Assembly (NCBI GenBank): GCA_002688965.1
Contig: NZEE01000055.1
Coordinates: forward strand, 23,777 to 36,965
Direction of reading: 5' to 3'
DNA from: an archaeon
Lineage (GTDB): Archaea; Aenigmatarchaeota; Aenigmatarchaeia; GW2011-AR5; GCA-2688965
Length of the DNA: 13,189 nucleotides
This document shows positions 6,004 to 11,048 of the stretch, piece by piece. Made by a program: the position numbers and the translations under genes. Positions within the stretch are counted from its first letter, which is position 1; every line of letters begins with the position of its first letter. The notes beneath the pieces were generated by a model. It ran no database searches, was not told the DNA's origin, and worked only from the letters and a program-made list of their open reading frames with translations.

Positions 6004-6170
6004 TTATCGTCCCTCCTCTTTGAGTCAAACAAGCAACGAAGTATGCTCTCAAGCCAACCACCATCCTGATCAACAACAGCGTCCAGCAGGAAAAGAATAA
6101 GAGCAAAACCACCAAATACCACAATCGGGAACAACTTTTCCCAGATAGTCATAGTTTCCCACACAGTCAT
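6000..6170 (-). CDS. 56-aa single-pass membrane protein, coupled to the 183-aa gene
   Basis: Reads MTVWETMTIWEKLFPIVV, continues through a hydrophobic stretch (about 14-29), and then a polar tail ending SKRRDDK. The ATG at 6170 has GGAGGG 6 nt upstream. Its stop TGA overlaps the ATG of the next gene (ATGA), and its last codons contain that gene's ribosome-binding site (AGG AGG GAC), so the pair is almost certainly one translational unit. The topology suggests a short N-terminus, one helix, and a tail of about 27 residues with mixed charge. No known family recognised. It could be an accessory subunit of the 183-aa protein. Confidence 0.75.
   Translation of the reverse strand: MTVWETMTIWEKLFPIVVFGGFALILFLLDAVVDQDGGWLESILRCLFDSKRRDDK
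6135..6170 (-). repeat. Two imperfect 18-nt tandem units at the start of the 56-aa gene
   Basis: ATGACTGTGTGGGAAACT is followed directly by ATGACTATCTGGGAAAAG (14 of 18 identical), encoding MTVWET-MTIWEK. Both units begin with ATG, so the start codon itself was duplicated. Ribosome-binding-site spacing favours the first. Confidence 0.6.
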
Positions 6171-6205
6171 GGCTTTCCCTCCTTATAGTTTGACAAATCT
6201 AAACA

Positions 6206-6231
6206 CGCGGAACAGCTGAAACCATTCCGCG
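6206..6231 (-). terminator. Hairpin after the 316-aa gene
   Basis: CGCGGAA and TTCCGCG arms (7 bp, 12-nt loop), about 20 bp past the stop of the 316-aa gene, followed on the minus strand by TGTTTAG. This is a probable intrinsic terminator with a short, imperfect T-tract. It separates the 316-aa gene from the two membrane-protein genes. Confidence 0.6.
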
Positions 6232-6252
6232 CGCATTGTTCAGAGTGATTTC

Positions 6253-7203
6253 TCACTCGTGGCCAGAACCATCGTCATCAGCGCTCTCTCCAGGAACGCT
6301 TTCATCCACCTTTGGAATCGGATCCATTGAACTCAACATAGCGATGACATGCTCCACGTTTGCGTTCTTGTCACCCATGGATGCAAAGAGCGCAGCAACA
6401 TCTTGAAGCCGAATCTGAATCTCCGGGTCATTGTCAAACATCGGGTCGCCTTCTTTGACGCCCAGTTCATTCAACAATGACTTGAGTTCAGTCTGATTTT
6501 TCTCAAGACGTTGCTCATTTGCTGCATCATGTTCAGATCCAACTGACACAGCATACGAGAAGACAGAACGAGAAATGGAAATAGTTAAGGCCATAAGAGG
6601 ATCACGGCCTTCAGCTTCTGGTTTTCCAAACTCATTTAGCAACCATTGGTTGAACTCTTCTGGAGAAACGTCCAAGATACTTTTAAGTTTCTTGATTCTC
6701 ACAAGAAAAGTTTCTTTGGCTGGACCATCTTCCATTGCCGAATAATCATCACAAATCAGACTGTAATGATCACGAGCCATTGCATAGATGATCGAACTCA
6801 AACGAATGAAAATACAATCAGGGTGGTTGAGTATTTCAGGCTCACCTGAAACCTCCTCACCCGCAAAAATCTTCAGCATGTAAGCATTCATCTCTGCGTC
6901 ATCCACTCGTGCTTTTTCGATGAGTGAAATTTCATGCTTGAGCTTCCGAACTCGAGAAATCTTCTTGATCCTGGGTGTGACAACAATGAGTTTTCCACCC
7001 TCACACCTACCACAAGGACACCTCACAATTCGCGTAACACCCTTGCCACTGTCGTCGTCTTCAGGATTTGCATCCTGAGAAAAGGAATTGCCAAGGATGG
7101 CTGACAACAAAGGGTTCTTCTCACCGAATTCAACCAAACCATCCAAGGAACCCAGACCAGGCAAATCAAGACCAGCAAACATCTTACGAAGAGCCTCATG
7201 CAT
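6253..7203 (-). CDS. 316-aa protein of unknown function with a CxCxxC motif
   Basis: Not recognised. From the ATG at 7203 (GGAGGG 7 nt upstream): an N-terminal Gly/Leu-rich segment (1-40), an acidic linker (44-53), RCPCGRC (Cys62, 64, 67; a possible metal-binding knuckle), a basic stretch of about 25 residues (PRIKKISRVRKLKHE), and then a mostly helical, charged body. The C-terminus is acidic (ESADDDGSGHE). There is no signal peptide or membrane segment, so it is probably cytosolic. The frame is open upstream to 7341, but that extension lacks a ribosome-binding site and is AT-rich, so I reject it. First gene of the leftward atypical block, with its own hairpin downstream. Partial resemblance to a single Cys-rich zinc knuckle is all that can be said. 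Confidence 0.75.
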   Translation of the reverse strand: MHEALRKMFAGLDLPGLGSLDGLVEFGEKNPLLSAILGNSFSQDANPEDDDSGKGVTRIVRCPCGRCEGGKLIVVTPRIKKISRVRKLKHEISLIEKARVDDAEMNAYMLKIFAGEEVSGEPEILNHPDCIFIRLSSIIYAMARDHYSLICDDYSAMEDGPAKETFLVRIKKLKSILDVSPEEFNQWLLNEFGKPEAEGRDPLMALTISISRSVFSYAVSVGSEHDAANEQRLEKNQTELKSLLNELGVKEGDPMFDNDPEIQIRLQDVAALFASMGDKNANVEHVIAMLSSMDPIPKVDESVPGESADDDGSGHE

Positions 7204-7292
7204 TACAACACCCTCCAAAAAGAGAACTAAAGAAACAACCCAGTAAATTACGCTTTCAAGCGCAAAAGACACGTTTTTACGAGAATAACTGT

Positions 7293-7301
7293 ATTGAACA
7301 T
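7293..7301 (+). repeat. ATTGAACAT direct repeat, right copy
   Basis: Matches 3639-3647 in the same orientation; the two copies bracket the atypical block at about 3.65 kb spacing. It overlaps the foot of the inverted repeat 7299-7336. A chance match is quite possible. Confidence 0.25.
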
Positions 7302-7379
7302 TACTACATCTAAGTACAAGAAAAGTACCTGTAATGCCCATTAGAGCATGATTTCACACAAATTTTTTCAAATTCATGC

Positions 7380-7402
7380 AAATATGTCAAAATGACATAT
7401 TT
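7380..7402. repeat. Perfect 10-bp palindrome with a 3-bp spacer (operator-like)
   Basis: AAATATGTCA-AAA-TGACATATTT. The two-fold symmetry and short spacer resemble a dimeric repressor site, about 180 bp upstream of the 316-aa start. Its core TATGTCAAAATGAC recurs as TACGTCAAAATGGC at 7494-7507 (12 of 14 identical), exactly 111 bp away. Confidence 0.5.
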
Positions 7403-7485
7403 TACGATTCGGTATAATGTGTTAGAAATTAACTCAATTTTGAAGATTTTAAAGGGTTTTAAATTCGAATCGACAACCCCAAAAA

Positions 7486-7510
7486 TAGCCAAAATACGTC
7501 AAAATGGCTA
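7486..7510 (-). terminator. Inverted repeat and T-run after tRNA-Ala
   Basis: TAGCCA and TGGCTA arms with a 13-nt loop, starting 6 nt past the 3' end of tRNA-Ala, followed on the minus strand by TTTTT (7485-7481). The T-rich loop and tail fit archaeal termination. The same DNA carries the second copy of the GTCAAAATG motif, so it could alternatively be a protein-binding site. Confidence 0.4.
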
Positions 7511-7515
7511 GGTAT

Positions 7516-7586
7516 GGACTCTGAGGGATTCGAACCCCCAGCCTCTTGCATGCCATGCAAGCGATCTACCGTTGATCTAAGAGCCC
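7516..7586 (-). tRNA. tRNA-Ala, anticodon GGC
   Basis: The 71-nt cloverleaf closes fully. Acceptor GGGCTCT/AGAGTCC contains the G3-U70 wobble that is the alanine identity element. D stem GATC/GATC encloses loop AACGGTA. Anticodon stem CTTGC/GCAAG encloses loop ATGGCAT (anticodon GGC). The variable loop is AGGCT. T stem GGGGG/CCCTC encloses loop TTCGAAT. CCA is not encoded. No intron. Its 3' end faces the atypical block. Confidence 0.95.
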
Positions 7587-7611
7587 TTTTTATTAAAGCG
7601 CCACAATTAAA

Positions 7612-7620
7612 CATATAAAA
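7612..7620. promoter_or_regulatory. TATA box apparently shared by the divergent tRNA genes
   Basis: CATATAAAA (minus strand TTTTATATG) is centred at 7616: 30 nt from the tRNA-Ala 5' end (7586) and 31 nt from the tRNA-Ile 5' end (7647). Archaeal TATA boxes sit about 26 nt before transcription start, so either direction gives a 4-5 nt leader. It is the only well-placed box for both genes in the 60-bp gap. A TTTATAATA at about 7627-7635 would be a second option for the minus strand. Confidence 0.6.
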
Positions 7621-7646
7621 GTGATATTATAAACATTAGAAATCAA

Positions 7647-7720
7647 GCTCGGGTAGCTTAGTCTGGTTAGAGCGCCACGCTGATAACGTGGAGGTCGTGA
7701 GTTCAAATCTCATCTCGAGC
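7647..7720 (+). tRNA. tRNA-Ile, anticodon GAT
   Basis: 74-nt cloverleaf: acceptor GCTCGGG/CTCGAGC (one G-U), D stem GCTT/GAGC, anticodon stem CCACG/CGTGG with loop CTGATAA (anticodon GAT), variable AGGTC, T stem GTGAG/CTCAT with loop TTCAAAT. CCA is not encoded and there is no intron. It ends one base from the stop codon of the convergent cmk gene (7722). Confidence 0.96.
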
Positions 7721-7721
7721 A

Positions 7722-8270
7722 TTATTCTTTATATCCGCCTTCTAGATTACGCAGGATTATATCCACGATTTCATCAGGAGTCTTATCAGAAGTATCTATA
7801 ACATTATCCGCATTTTTCTCCTGAGCAAAGAAATCAAAACCATAAACATCCTTGAATACCTTACGTTCTATTCTCTCTTTTTCCTCTAAGTTCTTAGCAG
7901 ACTGACTAGAATTAGTCTTATCTCTTTTAGAATATCTTTGAGCACGAACTTCTGGCAAAGCTTTAAGCCAAACACGTAAATCTGCTTTATCACCAACCAT
8001 TCGTATTGCTATTTTACCCTCAATAACTATATCGCCTTTATCAGCAAGAGAAATAACAAGATTATCAATTCCATGATGAAAATCAGAAGAACTTCCTTTT
8101 TTAGTTTTCATAAGCTTCAACGCTCTTTCAGTCTCTTTTTTAGCTGTTTTTTCATGGTCTTTGAAATGTTTACCAACTGAAAAGAACTTTAGTTTCAATT
8201 TTTTAGCAAGTAATCTACCAACAGTACTATTACCAGAACCAGGCATTCCAGAAATGACAATTACACTCAT
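7722..8270 (-). CDS. cmk: Archaeal-type cytidylate (CMP) kinase
   Basis: P-loop nucleoside monophosphate kinase that phosphorylates CMP/dCMP with ATP in pyrimidine salvage. It is 182 aa, the size of the short archaeal CMP kinases. It shows the P-loop GMPGSGNST (8-16), the central DLVISLADKGDIVIEGKIA-like block (here DNLVISLADKG, 69-79, and IVIEGKIAIRM, 81-91), ADLRVWLKALPEVRAQRYSKRD (96-117), and a lid/C-terminal segment with DNVIDTSDKTPDEIV. Odd point: the Walker A lysine is Asn14 (codon AAT). From memory, archaeal CMP kinases often have Thr rather than Lys there, so this need not mean inactivity. Adenylate-kinase-like relatives are the alternative. The start ATG 8270 has no Shine-Dalgarno site but a TATA box about 25 nt upstream, which fits leaderless transcription. 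Confidence 0.85.
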   Translation of the reverse strand: MSVIVISGMPGSGNSTVGRLLAKKLKLKFFSVGKHFKDHEKTAKKETERALKLMKTKKGSSSDFHHGIDNLVISLADKGDIVIEGKIAIRMVGDKADLRVWLKALPEVRAQRYSKRDKTNSSQSAKNLEEKERIERKVFKDVYGFDFFAQEKNADNVIDTSDKTPDEIVDIILRNLEGGYKE

Positions 8271-8290
8271 ACTATCTTATAGAATAAGAA

Positions 8291-8298
8291 CTATAAAA
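8291..8298 (-). promoter_or_regulatory. TATA box of cmk (leaderless)
   Basis: Minus-strand TTTTATAG centred near 8294-8295, about 25 nt before the cmk ATG. Transcription would start at or next to the start codon. It lies 10 bp past the stop of the surface-protein gene. Confidence 0.6.
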
Positions 8299-8307
8299 AT
8301 AAGAATA

Positions 8308-10947
8308 TCATGCAGTGACATATTTTATATAAAACATGATTTTTGCTCTGAAAAGAAGGAATACTACTGCAATAACAGCAATTATAATGAAAAGCAATAT
8401 TAATCCCATTCCATCGTCTCCTGGTTCAACAGGATCAACAGGGTCATCTGGATCAACAGGATCAGAAGTACAATCTCCCGCATCAAAATTACATGCAACA
8501 TTATTACAAACAGAATCACAAGTTCCATCATCTAGATAACTGTTTGGACAACCAGGAGCACATAAGGTTGTATCAGTATCATCGTCGTCATCGTCGTCAT
8601 CATCATCTGTATCATTAACAGTATCATCTGGGTCATCATCAGTGTCATCTGGAGGAACGCTCTGAACAGTTGGAAGAGTAAATGTATGTGGGTCGCCAAT
8701 ATCATCAAGAGATACATTAGCATACTGATCAACAGAATATGTTATAGTAATAGTCTGGTTTGGTTGTATTTTATCATACAAGAACATAAATTCTGGGTCA
8801 TTTAACACTATTCGCTTAATTCCAGTTGAACCTGTAGTTACTTTATTGCTATGAGTTGCATATTCTTTAGGAAGTGCATCAAATACAAAAAAGTTCGTAT
8901 AATCACTTGTTCCTTTATTTCTAAGCGATAAAGTTATTTTAGAAACACCTGCTGATGTAATATCAAGAACTCTAGTATATTCTATTTTATTTTGCATACT
9001 AGTTGAACTTGAAATAGCATCAGTTATTGAAGAATTGGAAAGCGTAATATGAAGCATTGTACTCATATGAGTTCTCAAAGCATTAACTTTTTGAGTAACT
9101 GAAGTTGAATTATGAGAAAGGTTATTCATTTCTTTTTGATTAATCGGTTGTCTACATGGAAGCCAATTAAGAGGCATATCAGAACGACAAACTACAACAT
9201 CATTATCAGTAACCTCATCGTTAACAAACACATCAACATCCAGAGAAATATTAAAATTAGTAGGTGTTGTTCCTGAATCACTTACATTAAATGCTACAGT
9301 AAATGGAGATGAAACAAATGTACCTGCCATTCTTGAAAAAGGAGCATCAGGATCTGTAAGATTTCCTGATATTTTTGCAAAACTACGTTCACCACCACTC
9401 CACACAGCAGTAGCTTCAACACCATAAGTATTATTAAACAAATATTCACAAGTAGCTTCAATATTAGCAAGACACACGCCAGTACCTAAAACATTAAGAT
9501 ATTTGTACATGACTTTGTTAAAACCATCATTATTATCAAGCCATGTTAAGTGGAATCCATCTACAGTAGAATCAATAGCAATATCACCATTTGCTTCTGC
9601 ACCAGTAATTGACCCAGATTTAATTTCAGTAGTAGATTCATCTATTAGTTTATATGACAATTTACCAGTAGAAGCCCATCTCCATGCAATCATAGTAAGA
9701 TTATCTACAACCGCTACAGTTGCATCAGAACCTTGTGTATCTAATTCCACTTCATTGCCTTTGTATGAATAAAATACTCCACTTGAATTGCTCCAAGTAA
9801 TTAAAATACTCTCATTCAACATTGCAAATGATTGACGACTAAATTCCCTTCTATGATTGAATTCAGTAATAGTAGCTAAATCTGAAGTATCTGCAATACG
9901 TACATTAGACCAATTAAAGACATTACCAAATTCTGAAGTAATTATAGCATTGATATGAGTACCATCAAAATATATTCCAGATAAATTAAACACGGAAATT
10001 GAACTATATTCAAGAACCCCACTATATTGTTCACCATCATCTGTTAACTTTGTATAATATAGTCCATTTTTACCATCTTTTTTCTCAATCCAGAAAATAT
10101 AACCAGCATTACCAACAGTTTCAACAATAACATCAGTAACATTTGAAGAAAAATCTACGTAATTATGTTGTTCATCACCAAAGCTTTCTGAAGTACAATC
10201 AAGCCAAGCTGAATTAGCTGGTTCAGTATTACAAATAGAAGAAGTATCTTGAGGACCAACATATAGATGAGAAGCTAAAGACACAAAAGATTCTTCACCT
10301 GGAATAGATAAAACATATGAATGGACAAGTGGATTATCAGTACTATCTAAGCCAAACAATCCCCAAGTATCATCAGTCTTATTTCCAATAAAATCAAGTC
10401 TATCTCCACCCAACTGTTCAGTATTTGTATCAATAGTGTATGTATCATCACCATTATCAGTACATGTAGCACTCAAATTAATATAACAATAGATTGAAGC
10501 ATCATCAGATATCAATACATCACTCGTAATTGAATTTTTTGATGCCAATGACGCAAAATGAGTTCTATAGTTTCCATCACCATTTGCTTGTTCGAAAATA
10601 ATATCACTACCAGAAAAATAAGGGTTTCTCATATCCCCAAGATCCACAGTATCTCCATCTTTTACACCCTGAACATATTGTGCGCTTTGCATACTCCCAT
10701 CATTAATATTCCAAACTAAAACACCATTAGTACCAATACCAGAAACAGCTAAATTAGTAGGTTTATTATTGGCAGTAGTTACTTCTATTGTATCAGACCA
10801 ATCAAAATAATAACCATTCTCATATGTAGCCATTCCTGTAATCAAATTTTCTTCAGTTACAAATCCTGTAGGAGTAGTTGGGAATAGAGTAAAAAAGCTA
10901 TAAACTATTACTAACATCACTAAAACTACTAAAAATCCCTTTGCCAT
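8308..10947 (-). CDS. Large membrane-anchored surface protein with a Notch-type (LNR) module
   Basis: 879 aa from the ATG at 10947. N-terminal membrane anchor (MAKGFLVVLVMLVIVYSFF, about 3-19). A long extracytoplasmic region follows, rich in beta-type sequence, with numerous N-x-S/T sequons (NLSG, NWSN, NSSG, NLTM, NVSD, NLSH and others), pointing to a glycosylated surface protein. Near the C-terminus come a DUF11-like adhesion segment (about residues 665-765), an Asp/Thr-rich stalk with ten consecutive Asp (767-795), a six-Cys LNR module (796-826: CAPGC...DDGTCDSVC...CNFDAGDC), a Pro/Asp/Val linker, and a C-terminal membrane helix (about 848-868) with a basic cytoplasmic end. A TTG at 10992 could extend it by 15 residues; I chose 10947 because a TATA box lies 26 nt upstream. 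The function (adhesion or cell contact) is inferred. Confidence 0.85.
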   Translation of the reverse strand: MAKGFLVVLVMLVIVYSFFTLFPTTPTGFVTEENLITGMATYENGYYFDWSDTIEVTTANNKPTNLAVSGIGTNGVLVWNINDGSMQSAQYVQGVKDGDTVDLGDMRNPYFSGSDIIFEQANGDGNYRTHFASLASKNSITSDVLISDDASIYCYINLSATCTDNGDDTYTIDTNTEQLGGDRLDFIGNKTDDTWGLFGLDSTDNPLVHSYVLSIPGEESFVSLASHLYVGPQDTSSICNTEPANSAWLDCTSESFGDEQHNYVDFSSNVTDVIVETVGNAGYIFWIEKKDGKNGLYYTKLTDDGEQYSGVLEYSSISVFNLSGIYFDGTHINAIITSEFGNVFNWSNVRIADTSDLATITEFNHRREFSRQSFAMLNESILITWSNSSGVFYSYKGNEVELDTQGSDATVAVVDNLTMIAWRWASTGKLSYKLIDESTTEIKSGSITGAEANGDIAIDSTVDGFHLTWLDNNDGFNKVMYKYLNVLGTGVCLANIEATCEYLFNNTYGVEATAVWSGGERSFAKISGNLTDPDAPFSRMAGTFVSSPFTVAFNVSDSGTTPTNFNISLDVDVFVNDEVTDNDVVVCRSDMPLNWLPCRQPINQKEMNNLSHNSTSVTQKVNALRTHMSTMLHITLSNSSITDAISSSTSMQNKIEYTRVLDITSAGVSKITLSLRNKGTSDYTNFFVFDALPKEYATHSNKVTTGSTGIKRIVLNDPEFMFLYDKIQPNQTITITYSVDQYANVSLDDIGDPHTFTLPTVQSVPPDDTDDDPDDTVNDTDDDDDDDDDDTDTTLCAPGCPNSYLDDGTCDSVCNNVACNFDAGDCTSDPVDPDDPVDPVEPGDDGMGLILLFIIIAVIAVVFLLFRAKIMFYIKYVTA
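8578..8607. repeat. Trinucleotide tract encoding ten Asp
   Basis: Near-perfect ATC/GTC triplets in the surface-protein gene encode a run of ten Asp (residues 781-790). Such tracts change length easily by slippage while keeping frame, so stalk length may vary between strains. Confidence 0.7.
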
Positions 10948-10968
10948 GTTACTATTAAAAAACAAGGG

Positions 10969-10977
10969 ATATATATT
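10969..10977 (-). promoter_or_regulatory. TATA box of the surface-protein gene (leaderless)
   Basis: Minus-strand AATATATAT centred at 10973, exactly 26 nt from the ATG at 10947. There is no Shine-Dalgarno-like sequence before that ATG, so a leaderless message starting at the ATG is likely. The box lies inside the longer reading frame that would begin at TTG 10992, which argues against that longer start. Confidence 0.65.
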
Positions 10978-11048
10978 GTTGTTTACAGACAATAATAACT
11001 TAGTAAATGTGTAATTACTATAGATATTACTGAATTAGGATGATAATC

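Larger units (their letters stand above)
7204..7515. other. AT-rich non-coding spacer between the 316-aa gene and tRNA-Ala
   Basis: About 310 bp with no credible gene. On the minus strand it would be the promoter/leader of the 316-aa gene. It contains a two-tier inverted repeat (CATTAC 7299-7304 with GTAATG 7331-7336, enclosing an AGGTAC/GTACTT stem), a 9-bp direct repeat shared with 3639, a perfect 10-bp palindrome (7380-7402) and a second inverted repeat next to the tRNA (7486-7510). A TATAAT string on the plus strand (7413-7418) has only a poorly spaced -35-like partner. The change from GC-rich to AT-rich DNA happens here, at about 7200-7300. Confidence 0.5.

Noticed and set aside
5873..6124. 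83-aa hydrophobic frame on the minus strand
   Set aside because: Overlaps the 56-aa and 183-aa genes in another frame and has no ribosome-binding site; the 56-aa frame has GGAGGG and the ATGA overlap.
7204..7341. N-terminal extension of the 316-aa protein (MGITGTFLVLRCS... start at 7341)
   Set aside because: AT-rich, no ribosome-binding site before 7341, and a strong GGAGGG site precedes the ATG at 7203.
7413..7418. Plus-strand TATAAT as a bacterial promoter
   Set aside because: The best -35-like partner (ATGACA at 7392) gives only a 15-bp spacer, and no gene lies downstream before the tRNA region.
7310..7492. 60-aa reading frame on the minus strand
   Set aside because: Begins with TTG, has no ribosome-binding site, and overlaps palindromes and spacer DNA.
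8427..8462. Short GGATCAACAGG-type repeats as a CRISPR-like array
   Set aside because: They encode the Pro/Asp/Val linker of the surface protein; there are no unique spacers and no dyad repeat.
9503..9772. 89-aa plus-strand frame inside the surface-protein gene
   Set aside because: Low-complexity shadow of the minus-strand gene.
10948..10992. Longer start (TTG 10992) for the surface protein
   Set aside because: A well-placed TATA box lies within this extension and the ATG at 10947 fits a leaderless start.
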